Shown: positions 52,772-61,458, counted from the stretch's first letter. The stretch: 64,000 bases of DNA from Prado023 sp963697345 (GCA_963697345.1 CAVONS010000010.1:62001-126000), one strand, 5' to 3'. Notes: generated from the letters alone by a model not told the origin. Made by a program: numbers and translations.

Positions 52772-53623
52772 TCAGCCGGCGGTGACCCACTCGGGGGTTC
52801 GCTCGACTGCCCGCACCTCCGGGCCGAGGAATCGCCGACCCAGAAGGGCGAAGGGCTCCGGGTCGCCCGTGGCGAGGAACCGGTGGACGGGCGCCGGCGC
52901 GTGCGCGGACCGGCCCAGCTGGTGCGCGGCCAGGGTGCGGTAGACCTCCTTGGCGGTCTCCTCCGCCGACGAGACCAGGGTCACGTCGTCACCGCACACG
53001 TAGGCGATGACGCCGGTCAGCAACGGGTAGTGCGTGCAGCCCAGCACGAGGGTGTCGATGCCCTCGTCCAGCAGCGGGTCGAGGTACTCGTGGGCCACGG
53101 CGATGACCTCGTCGCCGGTGACGACGCCGGACTCGACGAAGTCGACGAACCTCGGGCACGCGCGGGTATGGACGGTCAGGTGCGGGGCGGCGGCGAAGGC
53201 GTCCTCGTAGGCCCCACTGGTCACGGTGGCCACCGTGCCGATCACGCCGATCGATCCGTCACGCGTGGCCCGCACCGAGCGCCGCACCGCCGGCTTGATC
53301 ACCTCCACCACGGGGACCGGGTAGCGTTCGCGCGCATCGCGCAGGACCGCCGCCGATGCGGAGTTGCACGCGATGACCAGCGACTTCACACCCGAGTCGA
53401 CGAGATGGTCCATGACGTCGAGGGCGAAGGCACGCACCTCGGCGATGGGGCGGGGTCCGTACGGACCCCGGGCGGTGTCGCCGACGTAGAGGATCGCCTC
53501 GTCGGGCAGCTGGTCGATCACCGCCCGGGCCACGGTGAGGCCGCCGACGCCGCTGTCGAAGATCCCGATGGGCGCGTCCGGGTTTCCCACCCCGGGGCCG
53601 CCGAAGGAGCGTGTGACCGACAT
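52772..53623 (-). CDS. murI: Glutamate racemase
   Basis: 283 residues. Supplies D-glutamate for peptidoglycan. Two catalytic cysteines: Cys86 (IACNSASA) and Cys196 (LGCTHYPLL). GIFDSGVGGLTVARA and YVGDTARGPYGPR are the N-terminal signatures. ATG 53623 is 7 nt after GACAAT; an ATG at 53632 is possible. It diverges from the MBL-rph-rdgB group. Confidence 0.96.
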   Translation of the reverse strand: MSVTRSFGGPGVGNPDAPIGIFDSGVGGLTVARAVIDQLPDEAILYVGDTARGPYGPRPIAEVRAFALDVMDHLVDSGVKSLVIACNSASAAVLRDARERYPVPVVEVIKPAVRRSVRATRDGSIGVIGTVATVTSGAYEDAFAAAPHLTVHTRACPRFVDFVESGVVTGDEVIAVAHEYLDPLLDEGIDTLVLGCTHYPLLTGVIAYVCGDDVTLVSSAEETAKEVYRTLAAHQLGRSAHAPAPVHRFLATGDPEPFALLGRRFLGPEVRAVERTPEWVTAG

Positions 53624-53630
53624 GACGCCC

Positions 53631-53636
53631 ATTGTC
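53631..53636 (-). promoter_or_regulatory. Candidate -10 element of a leaderless murI transcript
   Basis: GACAAT on the minus strand, 7 nt before ATG 53623, the same arrangement as upstream of trpS. Confidence 0.4.
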
Positions 53637-53671
53637 GCCGCATCGCTGCGGCGGCCGCTGGAGCGGATCGC

Positions 53672-53677
53672 TAGGGT
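53672..53677 (+). promoter_or_regulatory. Candidate -10 element of the MBL-rph-rdgB operon
   Basis: TAGGGT at 53672-53677. It would start transcription near 53684, giving a leader of about 39 nt that contains the AGGAGG used at 53723. Confidence 0.35.
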
Positions 53678-53722
53678 TGCCGCGTGTCGGGGCCGATCGG
53701 GCCCCCGTCCCCAGGAGGCCGC

Positions 53723-54481
53723 GTGCGCCTGACGGTCATCGGTTGCGCCGGGTCCTTCGCGAACCCGACCTCGGCGGCCTCCTGCTACCTCGTGGAGCAT
53801 GAGGGCGTCCGGATCGTGCTCGACCTGGGCAACGGCTCGCTGGGGCCCCTGGCTGCGGCCGCAGACCTGCGCACCCTGGACGCCGTGCTCCTGTCCCACC
53901 TGCACGCCGATCACTGCCTGGACCTGACCGGGATGTATGTCGCCCGCAAGTACCACCGCGACGGCCCGCCGCCGGCGCTGGCCGTCCATGGCCCCGTGGG
54001 CACCCGGCGACGGGTTGCGGACGCGTACCGGACCAGCCCGCAGGAACCTGTCGAGGGCCTCGATCGCATCTACCGCTTCGTGGACCACTCGCCCGATGCG
54101 CCTGTGCAGATCGGGCCGTTCACGATCTCGGTGGCGCGGGTGGCGCACCCTGTGCCCGCGTACGCGATCCGGGTGGCCGCCGGTGGCCGGTCCCTGGTGT
54201 ACAGCGGGGACACCGGGCCGACCGATGCGCTCGTGGACCTGGCTCGGGGCTGCGACGTCGCGCTGTTCGAGGCCTCCTTCCTGACCGGGGAGTCCAACGC
54301 GAAGGACCTGCACATGACGGGGGTCGAGGCGGGTGCGGCCGCGGCCGCGGCCGGTGCCGGCCGATTGGTGCTGACGCACCTGGTGGCATGGAACGATCAG
54401 GAGTTGACGCTGGCCGAGGGGCGCAGCGCGTTCAAGGGGGACGTGGCCCTGGCCACCCCCGGAATGGTGGTGGACCTGTGA
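53723..54481 (+). CDS. MBL-fold metallo-hydrolase (RNase Z-like)
   Basis: 252 residues. The metal motif HLHADHC (HxHxDH) and later SGDTGPTDAL and LTHLVAW fit a two-zinc beta-lactamase-fold hydrolase. Actinobacterial homologues are commonly encoded just before rph and rdgB. GTG 53723 is preceded by AGGAGG; GTG 53684 is in frame and 6 nt after TAGGGT, so a leaderless longer form is conceivable. The stop overlaps rph (GTGA). Confidence 0.9.
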   Translation: MRLTVIGCAGSFANPTSAASCYLVEHEGVRIVLDLGNGSLGPLAAAADLRTLDAVLLSHLHADHCLDLTGMYVARKYHRDGPPPALAVHGPVGTRRRVADAYRTSPQEPVEGLDRIYRFVDHSPDAPVQIGPFTISVARVAHPVPAYAIRVAAGGRSLVYSGDTGPTDALVDLARGCDVALFEASFLTGESNAKDLHMTGVEAGAAAAAAGAGRLVLTHLVAWNDQELTLAEGRSAFKGDVALATPGMVVDL

Positions 54482-55212
54482 CCCGATCCGACGGCCGTGC
54501 GACCGACGCGCTGCGAGATGTGACCTTCCAGCGTGGCTGGCTCGATCATGCCGAGGGTTCCTGCCTCGTCTCCTTCGGTGCCACGCGGGTGCTGTGCGCG
54601 GCATCCTTCACGGCCGGTGTGCCGCGCTGGAAGAAGGGGTCCGGCTCGGGTTGGGTCACCTCCGAGTACGCGATGCTGCCGCGATCGACCAACACGCGTT
54701 CCGACCGCGAGTCGGTGAAGGGGCGCATCGGCGGGCGGACCCACGAGATCTCGCGACTCATCGGGCGGTCGATGCGGGCCGTCATCGACGTGGGCGCCCT
54801 CGGCGAGAACACGATCGTGATCGACTGCGACGTCCTGCAGGCCGATGGCGGGACGCGCACCGCCGCGATCACCGGGGCCTACGTCGCGCTTGCCGACGCT
54901 GTCTCGTGGGCGCGGGGCCAGGGCCTCGTGGCCGCCGGCGCCTCACCGCTGGTGGACTCGGTGGCCGCAGTCAGCGTCGGGATCGTCGATGGGCAGCCCT
55001 GCCTGGACCTGCACTACGACGACGACGTGCGGGCCGAGACCGACATGAACGTGGTGATGACGGGGTCCGGCACGTTCGTCGAGGTGCAGGGGACTGCGGA
55101 GCGTGAGCCGTTCGACCGCGTGATGCTCGACCGCCTGCTGGACCTCGCCACCGCCGGTTGCGCCGAGCTCACCGCGCTGCAGGCCGCGGCCCTCTCCCGG
55201 GGTACCGCGTGA
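54478..55212 (+). CDS. rph: Ribonuclease PH
   Basis: 244-residue phosphorolytic 3'-5' exoribonuclease that trims tRNA 3' ends. This fits the genome here, where several tRNAs and tmRNA lack an encoded CCA. RSMRAVIDVGALGENTI and GTRTAAITGAYVAL are the phosphate- and RNA-binding blocks. The GTG start overlaps the MBL stop, and its stop overlaps rdgB. Confidence 0.96.
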   Translation: MTRSDGRATDALRDVTFQRGWLDHAEGSCLVSFGATRVLCAASFTAGVPRWKKGSGSGWVTSEYAMLPRSTNTRSDRESVKGRIGGRTHEISRLIGRSMRAVIDVGALGENTIVIDCDVLQADGGTRTAAITGAYVALADAVSWARGQGLVAAGASPLVDSVAAVSVGIVDGQPCLDLHYDDDVRAETDMNVVMTGSGTFVEVQGTAEREPFDRVMLDRLLDLATAGCAELTALQAAALSRGTA

Positions 55213-55838
55213 CACGTCGAGTCGTGCTGGCCACGCGGAACACCGCCAAGATCGCCGAGCTGAGCAGGATCATCGAGAAGGCGGGACTCGACGTGGAGCT
55301 CGTCGGCGCGGAGGCGTTCGCCTCGCTGCCGGACGTCGCCGAGACCGGCACGACCTTCGCGGCCAACGCGCTGCTCAAGGCGCGCGCCGTCGCCGCGTAC
55401 ACGGGGCTTCCCTCGATCTCGGATGACTCGGGGCTGTGTGTCGATGCGCTCAATGGCTTGCCGGGCATCCTGTCGGCGCGGTGGTCCGGGGTGCACGGCC
55501 ACGACCAGGCCAACCTCGATCTCCTGCTGGCGCAGTTGTCCGACACAGTGGACGAGCGCCGGGGCGCGCACTTCTTCTGCGCCGCCGCGGTCGCCATGCC
55601 GCCCGGTCCCCACGGCGAGCACGGCGAGTGCCGAGTCGTCGAGGGGACCATCGACGGTGTGCTCCTGCGCGAACCCCGCGGCAACGGGGGCTTCGGCTAT
55701 GACCCCATCTTCCTGCCCTACGGGTCCAGCCGGACCACGGCTGAGATGGATCCGGCGGAGAAGGACGCCATCAGCCACCGGGGCCAGGCCTTCAGGGCGC
55801 TAGTCCCGGTCCTCGCTGAGCTGTTGGCAGCGGGCTGA
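55209..55838 (+). CDS. rdgB: Non-canonical purine NTP pyrophosphatase (RdgB/HAM1)
   Basis: 209 residues. Removes dITP and XTP from the nucleotide pool. LATRNTAKIAEL at the N-terminus, SDDSGLCVDALNG around the catalytic aspartate, FGYDPIF and ISHRGQAF near the end are family signatures. GTG start overlapping the rph stop. Confidence 0.95.
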   Translation: MTRRVVLATRNTAKIAELSRIIEKAGLDVELVGAEAFASLPDVAETGTTFAANALLKARAVAAYTGLPSISDDSGLCVDALNGLPGILSARWSGVHGHDQANLDLLLAQLSDTVDERRGAHFFCAAAVAMPPGPHGEHGECRVVEGTIDGVLLREPRGNGGFGYDPIFLPYGSSRTTAEMDPAEKDAISHRGQAFRALVPVLAELLAAG

Positions 55839-55913
55839 CCCCATCGCTGGGGGAACCGACCGAGTCGCTCGTCTCCTGAACTGCTCGGAGAGGCGGCACA
55901 CTCGTGCGGTGCG

Positions 55914-55995
55914 TGCGGGTGGCGGGACTTGAACCCGCACGTCCGTGGACACAGGAACCTAAATCCTGCGCGTCTGCCAATTCCGCCACACCCGC
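55914..55995 (-). tRNA. tRNA-Leu (TAG)
   Basis: 82 nt class II tRNA with a long variable arm. The acceptor is GCGGGTG/CACCCGC with discriminator A. The anticodon stem CAGGA/TCCTG encloses TTTAGGT, anticodon TAG. CCA is not encoded. Confidence 0.95.
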
Positions 55996-56003
55996 GTGCC
56001 GAC

Positions 56004-56009
56004 ATTGTC
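56004..56009 (-). promoter_or_regulatory. Candidate -10 element of tRNA-Leu
   Basis: GACAAT on the minus strand, 8 nt upstream of the mature tRNA 5' end. The primary transcript would have almost no leader. Confidence 0.4.
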
Positions 56010-56100
56010 GCAGCCCGGCGGGGTGACGCGGGTGACCCTCCGGGCAACGGACATTGCCGCCGTTGTGGTCGATAGGGCCCTGGGTAGAGGCGGCAACCAG

Positions 56101-56225
56101 CGACTTCGCGCTGGTTCTGGTCGATCCCGGGGCTCAGAGCAGCCGTCTATCGACCCGAACCAGCGCGAAGTCGGGTTGGCCCCGCTCAGAGCAGCCGCCT
56201 ATCGACCCGAACCAGCGCGAAGTCG
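56101..56225. repeat. Three-copy repeat cluster (one inverted, two direct) beside tRNA-Leu
   Basis: Two direct 42-bp copies (56132-56173 and 56184-56225), starting GCTCAGAGCAGCCG and ending GCGCGAAGTCG, differ at one base. An inverted partial copy at 56101-56125 matches 24 of 25 bases of their distal half, so 56101-56125 and 56149-56173 can fold into a 25-bp stem with a 23-nt loop. The cluster fills most of the 271-bp gap between tRNA-Leu and bcp (55996-56266). No gene is present there. Confidence 0.8.
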
Positions 56226-56266
56226 CGCCCAGTCGCCCGGGCGCACACGCGGGGGTCAGCGGCGGC

Positions 56267-56734
56267 TCAGATGCCGAGCTCGCGACGCAGCTTGGCCACA
56301 TGTCCTGTTGCCCGCACGTTGTAGCGAGCCTCCTCGATGCGCCCGTCCGCATCGATCACGAACGTGGACCTGATGACGCCGGTCACCGTCCGGCCATAGA
56401 GCTGCTTCTCCCCGTACGCGCCGTAGGCGGTCAGCACCGCCCTGTCCGGATCGCTGGCCAGCGCGAAGGTGAGGCCCTCGGCCGCACGGAACCTGGCCAG
56501 CTTCTCCGGCAGGTCCGGGGAGAGCCCGACCACGGTGATCCCCGCGGCGCCAAGGGCTTCGAGTGAGTCCTGGAAGTCACACGCCTGCTTCGTGCAGCCG
56601 GTCGTGAGCGCCGCCGGGTACATGTAGAGCACGACGCGTTGCCCGCGCAGCGCCGCCAGGCTGACCCGGCCCCCGGAATCGTCGGCGAGGTCGAAGTCGG
56701 GGGCCGGCTCACCGGGCTGAAGTCGCGTTGTCAT
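56267..56734 (-). CDS. bcp: Thioredoxin-dependent peroxiredoxin, BCP/PrxQ type
   Basis: 155 residues. Reduces hydroperoxides with thioredoxin. The peroxidatic Cys47 sits in PAALTTGC (PxxxTxxC), and Cys52 five residues later (CTKQAC) is the resolving cysteine of the PrxQ type. The loop reads YPAALTTGC where most homologues have YPKDDTPGC, a mild variant. ATG 56734 is preceded by AGGAGG. Confidence 0.93.
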   Translation of the reverse strand: MTTRLQPGEPAPDFDLADDSGGRVSLAALRGQRVVLYMYPAALTTGCTKQACDFQDSLEALGAAGITVVGLSPDLPEKLARFRAAEGLTFALASDPDRAVLTAYGAYGEKQLYGRTVTGVIRSTFVIDADGRIEEARYNVRATGHVAKLRRELGI

Positions 56735-56838
56735 GGGTCCTCCTGCGGGATTGGCAGTGGCGACACTATCCCTCGATGGGCTGCGGCACCCCGGCCCGCG
56801 TATGGTTGCCCCATTCCGTGGTGTCAGGAGGATGGACC

Positions 56839-57225
56839 GTGGCCAAGGCAAGTGCCAGCAAGCCCGCGAGTGCGCCCGTGCGCAAGCCGGCTGAGATCGA
56901 GTCCGACATCGTCGAGACTCGTGAACGCCTCGTCGGCACCATCACGGAGCTCGAGGACCGGGTCAACCCCAGCAAGGTCGCCACTCGGGGCGCGGACAAG
57001 GTGAAGGCGTTCTACGTCGGCGACGGGGGGGTCCGATGGAAGAACGTGGCGATCACCGCTGGCGCAGTGGTGGGTGGTGTCGTGGCGATCCGGGTCGTGA
57101 GCTCCACTGTGCGCTGGGCGTTCGCCGCACCGCCCGCGCAGCAGGTGCCCACCGACGTGGTGTTCCTGCCGGTTCCGCGTGCACAGGCCGGCTCGCTGGC
57201 CAACCTGCTGGCCGACTCCGCCTGA
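56839..57225 (+). CDS. DUF3618 family membrane-associated protein
   Basis: 128 residues. A Lys/Ala/Ser-rich N-terminus and then the DUF3618 helix IESDIVETRERLVGTITELEDRVNPSKVA. One hydrophobic segment lies near 72-95 (NVAITAGAVVGGVVAIRVV). GTG 56839 follows AGGAGG. Actinobacterial family of unknown function; divergent from bcp. Confidence 0.85.
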   Translation: MAKASASKPASAPVRKPAEIESDIVETRERLVGTITELEDRVNPSKVATRGADKVKAFYVGDGGVRWKNVAITAGAVVGGVVAIRVVSSTVRWAFAAPPAQQVPTDVVFLPVPRAQAGSLANLLADSA

Positions 57226-57290
57226 GCTGGAGCTCAGGGAACGCCCAGGGCGCGGACCAGCGCATCCGGGTCGCTGATGGCCTGTGTTGC

Positions 57291-57767
57291 CTACTCCTCG
57301 GGTGAGCTGACCAGCAACCGCGCGACGTGGCGCCCCACCAGCAGCGTGGGGCTGATGGCGCCCACGGCCAGGGCCACGATCGTGAGGGTGGCGATGGAGG
57401 CGTCCACCACGGCCGTGTCGACGATCGCCGATGTGGCTGCGGCGTGGCCTGTGGTCAGCGTGAGGACACCGGTCAGGGCATCGAACATGTAGGTGCCCGG
57501 GATCAGGGGAATCACGGGGGCGAAGGCGAAGATGGGCGCGGCCTGGTGCGTCACGGGCGCGACGATCACCGCGGCAACGCCCACCCCGATGGCCGCCACG
57601 AAGCTGGCCGTGGGCAGGGTGGCGCCCCATTCGAGGCAGACGCTGCGTACGAGGTGGGCGCCGATGGCGATGACCACGATCCCGGGCAGTGTCCTGCGCG
57701 GTACCGAGAAGATCAGGGCGAAGCCGAGCACAGCCACTCCGGCCCACAGCGAGGCGGACCAGTTCAT
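57291..57767 (-). CDS. Threonine/serine exporter, YjjB-like subunit (ThrE C-terminal domain, DUF3815)
   Basis: 158 residues with about four or five transmembrane helices; IPLIPGTYMFDAL is the conserved pocket block. It corresponds to the C-terminal domain of ThrE. ATG 57767 overlaps the stop of the upstream ThrE_1 gene (ATGA), so the two subunits are coupled. Confidence 0.88.
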   Translation of the reverse strand: MNWSASLWAGVAVLGFALIFSVPRRTLPGIVVIAIGAHLVRSVCLEWGATLPTASFVAAIGVGVAAVIVAPVTHQAAPIFAFAPVIPLIPGTYMFDALTGVLTLTTGHAAATSAIVDTAVVDASIATLTIVALAVGAISPTLLVGRHVARLLVSSPEE

Positions 57768-58528
57768 GACAGGAGTCCCGCCAGGCTGACGGCGACCGAC
57801 AGTCCGACCGCGGCGGCCACGATGATCACGGCGCTCATGGCCAGCTTGACCATCCCGTTCAGGTAGTGGGCGGTCAGCAGGTCGGCGGTCCCGTTGAGCA
57901 TCGGCACCCCGGGCACGACGAAGAGGGTCGATGCGGCAAGAGCGGGGGTCAGGGCCTCCTCCAGGCCCAGGACCTCGCCCCCGGCCGCGACGATCAGGGC
58001 GGACACGAAGGCGGCGCTGCTGACGGACACGAACGGCTTGAGTCGGCGGGTCACGAGCAGATGGCGGACCCACGCCCCCGCCCAGCCGCCGAGGAGGGCC
58101 AGCGATGCGGCGGTGGGAGACGCGCCGAACAGGAACGCGAAGGCTGCGCTGGAGGCCCCGAGGGCAAGCATCACGAGCCACACGGGGTAGACCCGGCCCG
58201 CGTTGCGGATCAACGTGAGCCGCGATCGGACCTGGGCGGGCGCGAGCTGGTTGACCTCGGTCTCAGTGACGAGGCGCTCGATCTGGGTCAACGTGCTGAA
58301 GTTGATCCCGAAATGGCCCGCGTGCCGCCCGGCGGTGGCCTTGTCGTCGCCGGCGACCACGGTGATGGCCACATTGACCGACGAGATGGCCACGTGGCTC
58401 TCCTGCGCGCCGAGTGCCGCGGCCATCCGCTCCATGCTGTCGATCGTGCGCGTTGTGTGGCCGCCGGACAGCTGGATCAGCTCGCCGACCTCCAGGGACA
58501 GGTCGAGGGCGTCGGCGAGATCGGTCAT
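57764..58528 (-). CDS. Threonine/serine exporter, YjjP-like subunit (ThrE N-terminal domain, DUF1212)
   Basis: 254 residues. A soluble N-terminal region (1-110) carries LIQLSGGHTTRTIDSMERMAAALG, which is typical of DUF1212. Five transmembrane helices follow. FVVPGVPMLNG is the counterpart of the conserved PxxP block. In Corynebacterium ThrE is one chain; here it is split as in E. coli YjjP/YjjB. The substrate may be Thr/Ser or a dicarboxylate such as succinate. Confidence 0.88.
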   Translation of the reverse strand: MTDLADALDLSLEVGELIQLSGGHTTRTIDSMERMAAALGAQESHVAISSVNVAITVVAGDDKATAGRHAGHFGINFSTLTQIERLVTETEVNQLAPAQVRSRLTLIRNAGRVYPVWLVMLALGASSAAFAFLFGASPTAASLALLGGWAGAWVRHLLVTRRLKPFVSVSSAAFVSALIVAAGGEVLGLEEALTPALAASTLFVVPGVPMLNGTADLLTAHYLNGMVKLAMSAVIIVAAAVGLSVAVSLAGLLS

Positions 58529-58704
58529 GGCGGCACACGCTACTCGCTGGGACCGGGCGGTGTGCCCAGCGGCCCGGGCACATCCCTGGCCGACAGCTCG
58601 GTTGTGCCCCTGTGTGTCCACCGGGCAGTCATGACCCCCGCGGCAACGCCGCCCCTGCATGTGATCTGACACCTTGCGCGGCGCACGGGCCCCGCCCAAG
58701 CGGA

Positions 58705-58728
58705 AGCCCCCCAGGATCGCTGAGGGGC

Positions 58729-58729
<1 letters not shown>
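58705..58729 (-). terminator. Hairpin downstream of tRNA-Lys
   Basis: AGCCCC (58705-58710) and GGGGCT (58724-58729) directly follow the tRNA 3' end in the minus direction. Confidence 0.4.
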
Positions 58730-58804
<75 letters not shown>

Positions 58805-58816
58805 AAGAGCAGGGCA

Positions 58817-58846
58817 AAGATACCAGCGGTCGGGGCGGGGCAACAA
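58817..58846 (-). promoter_or_regulatory. Promoter of tRNA-Lys
   Basis: On the minus strand TTGTTG (58841-58846), an 18-nt spacer, TATCTT (58817-58822). About 12 nt separate it from the mature tRNA. Confidence 0.5.
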
Positions 58847-58871
58847 ACTCGGGACGGGCCGCCTGCCCGCC

Positions 58872-58877
58872 TAGACT
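58872..58877 (+). promoter_or_regulatory. Candidate -10 element of lysS
   Basis: TAGACT, 38 nt before the lysS ATG, which has its own AAGGGG ribosome-binding site. Confidence 0.35.
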
Positions 58878-58915
58878 TGCCCGGACACCCGTGAACGAGC
58901 ACAAGGGGATTCCCG

Positions 58916-60466
58916 ATGGGCAGCACACCTCCGACTGATGCCGCTGGGGCCTTGCCGGCCGAGGTCGATGCAGGCGCGCTGCACGAGGAGACCGAGCAGG
59001 TGCGCGTGCGCAAGGAGAAGCTCGAGCGGCTCCGCGAGCTCGGGATCAACCCCTATCCGGTGTCCACCCCCCGGACCACGTCCCTGGCCGAGGTCCGTGC
59101 CCGGCACGGCGACCTCGGCCCCGACGAGCGCACCGGTGAGGTGGTCAGCGTGGTCGGCCGGGTCATGCTCAAGCGGGATGGCGGCAAGCTGTGCTTCGCG
59201 ACGCTGCGCGACTGGTCCGGCGACCTGCAGGTGATGCTGTCCCTGGCTGATGTGGGCCAGGAGCAGCTCGACCTGTGGAAGCGTCTCATCGACCTCGGCG
59301 ACCACGTCTCGGTGACCGGCGAGGTCATCACGTCGCGCAAGGGCGAGCTCAGCGTGGCGGCGACCGGGTGGGTGCTGGCCGCGAAGTCCCTGCGACCCCT
59401 GCCGGAGAAGCACAAGGGCCTGACCGATCCTGAGGCGCGGGCCAGGATGCGCTACGTGGACCTCATCATCCGCCCGGAGGCCCGCAGCGCTGCGCACCTG
59501 CGCTCGACGTTGGTCCACAGCATCCGGGACTCCCTGCACCGTCGCGGCTTCATGGAGGTCGAGACCCCGATCCTGCAGCTGGTCCACGGCGGGGCGAACG
59601 CCCGACCGTTCCAGACCCACATCAACGCCTACAACATGGACGTCTACCTGCGCATCGCCACGGAGCTGCACCTCAAGCGCCTGCTCGTGGGCGGCATGGA
59701 GAAGGTCTTCGAGCTCGGTCGCCAGTTCCGCAACGAGGGGGCCGATTCATCGCACAACCCCGAGTTCACGTCGCTGGAGATGTACCAGACCTACGCGGAC
59801 TACCAGGACATGCGCGTGCTGACCCAGGAGCTGATCCAGGAGGCCGCGACCGCCGTGTTCGGTGCGCCCGTGGCGCGCAGGATCCAGCCCGACGGGTCGA
59901 TCGTCGAGTACGACCTGTCCGGCCAGTGGCGGCACCTGACCGTGCTGGAGGCGGTCAGCGAGAAGCTCGGCGAGGAGATCACCGCAGACACCCCGGTCGA
60001 CCAGATGCGTGGACACGCCAAGCGCCACGATGTCGACCTTGAGGATCACTGGACCTGGGGAGCTGTCCTTGAGGCCCTCTACGAGGACCTGTGCGAGGAC
60101 TCCACGGAGCTGCCGACGTTCTACCTGGACTTCCCCAAGGAGATCGCTCCGCTGACCAAGCAGCACCGCGACGATCCCCGGTTCGCCGAGAAGTGGGACC
60201 TGGTCAGCTGGGGCGCCGAGCTGGGCACGGCCTACTCGGAGCTCAACGACCCCGTCGATCAGCGCGAGCGCTTCTACGCCCAGTCGCTGCTGGCCGCCGC
60301 CGGGGACCTCGAGGCCATGGTGGTCGATGAGGACTTCCTCCAGGCGCTGGACTACGGGATGCCGCCGACCGGTGGACAGGGCATGGGTATCGACCGACTG
60401 GTGATGGCGCTCACGGGCATGAACGTCCGCGAGACCATCCTGTTCCCCATGGTCAAGCCGCTGTAG
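58916..60466 (+). CDS. lysS: Lysyl-tRNA synthetase, class II
   Basis: 516 residues. An N-terminal OB-fold anticodon-binding domain (about 70-190) is followed by the class II catalytic core. Motif 2 is FRNEGADSSHNPEFTSLEMY and motif 3 is GMGIDRLVMALTG. The length is that of a plain LysS; there is no LysX-type membrane extension. AAGGGG precedes the ATG. Confidence 0.96.
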   Translation: MGSTPPTDAAGALPAEVDAGALHEETEQVRVRKEKLERLRELGINPYPVSTPRTTSLAEVRARHGDLGPDERTGEVVSVVGRVMLKRDGGKLCFATLRDWSGDLQVMLSLADVGQEQLDLWKRLIDLGDHVSVTGEVITSRKGELSVAATGWVLAAKSLRPLPEKHKGLTDPEARARMRYVDLIIRPEARSAAHLRSTLVHSIRDSLHRRGFMEVETPILQLVHGGANARPFQTHINAYNMDVYLRIATELHLKRLLVGGMEKVFELGRQFRNEGADSSHNPEFTSLEMYQTYADYQDMRVLTQELIQEAATAVFGAPVARRIQPDGSIVEYDLSGQWRHLTVLEAVSEKLGEEITADTPVDQMRGHAKRHDVDLEDHWTWGAVLEALYEDLCEDSTELPTFYLDFPKEIAPLTKQHRDDPRFAEKWDLVSWGAELGTAYSELNDPVDQRERFYAQSLLAAAGDLEAMVVDEDFLQALDYGMPPTGGQGMGIDRLVMALTGMNVRETILFPMVKPL

Positions 60467-60489
60467 ATCCGACGCGGGGCCGGGGAGGC

Positions 60490-61458
60490 TCAGCCCTCGG
60501 TGGGTGTCAGGGTCGTCGACAGCTGGTTGCGGGCGGTCACGAGGGCTGCTGCTGACGTACCCAGCGCAGCGCCGTCGGCCGTCCCCGATCCGACGAGTGC
60601 GACATGGGCCGCTGCCGAGGACCGGACCTGTGTGAGGGCGGTGGCGATGGACCGCGCCGTCATGGCGCGCTTCTCGTCGGGTGCCTCGGTGATCAGCTCG
60701 GTGACATTGGCGTCCAACTGGTCCAGGGTCGGCTGCGCAGCGGCCCAGTGCTGGGCCACCTGGTCGGCCGGCGTTGCCGGGTCGGTGAGTGCCGGAACGA
60801 GCTGGTCGGCCACCCAGACGCCCTGCGCGCGCTCCACCTCGAGGCGCTCGTCCCACTTCTTGCGCCGCGATCCCGTGATGAGGAACAACGCCAGCGCGGC
60901 CGCTGCGGCCAGCAGGGCGCCGAGACCGAGCCACAGGGCGGTCGGGTTGCTCTCGGACTCGTCAGCGCTCGCTGCGGCAGAGGCGCTCGCGGGGGCGCTC
61001 GCGCTGGCCGATTCGCTGGTCTCAGTCTCCGAGGGCGTCTCACTCGGGGTCTCGGACTCGATCGGTTCCGAGGTCTCCGGAGTCGGGGTCTCGGACTCCT
61101 GCGTGGGAGTCTCGGTGGGGGTCTCCTCCGGTGGGGCGGTGGTCTCCTCCGGCTCGGGGGTCGTCTCCTCAGGCGTGGGCGTTGACGACGACTGTGTGAG
61201 CGTGCTGCTCGGGGTGGGGGCCTCCGACGTGGGCTCGCTGGTGGGCGCCTCCGTCGACGGGGACTCCTCGGTGCGGGTCGGCGTGGGCTGCTCGATCGTG
61301 CGACTCGGGGTGGGTCGCTCGACGGTGCGGCTCGGAGTCGGCAGGGCCACCGAGCCCGAAGCCGTGGGGAGGGTGATCTCGCCACCCTGTCCGCATCCGC
61401 TCAGGGCCAGAACAGTGATGGCTGCGGCAGCCCACGGTGCGACCTTCTTGACCGACAT
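60490..61458 (-). CDS. Putative lipoprotein with Ser/Thr/Pro/Glu-rich stalk and C-terminal transmembrane helix
   Basis: 322 residues. The signal peptide ends in a lipobox, LALSGC (Cys near 22). Residues about 35-170 are almost entirely Thr, Pro, Ser and Glu, a mucin-like stalk with repeats of TPSRT and ETPSE. A transmembrane helix is predicted near 175-197 (ALWLGLGALLAAAAALALFLI), followed by basic SRRKK and a soluble alpha-helical domain of about 120 residues. Lipid anchor plus a late transmembrane helix is odd. ATG 61458 follows GAGGAGG. No family recognised. Confidence 0.7.
   Translation of the reverse strand: MSVKKVAPWAAAAITVLALSGCGQGGEITLPTASGSVALPTPSRTVERPTPSRTIEQPTPTRTEESPSTEAPTSEPTSEAPTPSSTLTQSSSTPTPEETTPEPEETTAPPEETPTETPTQESETPTPETSEPIESETPSETPSETETSESASASAPASASAAASADESESNPTALWLGLGALLAAAAALALFLITGSRRKKWDERLEVERAQGVWVADQLVPALTDPATPADQVAQHWAAAQPTLDQLDANVTELITEAPDEKRAMTARSIATALTQVRSSAAAHVALVGSGTADGAALGTSAAALVTARNQLSTTLTPTEG

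Noticed and set aside
56101..56225. CRISPR array beside tRNA-Leu
   Set aside because: Two direct copies are 42 bp with a 10-bp gap, and one is inverted. This does not fit repeat-spacer regularity.
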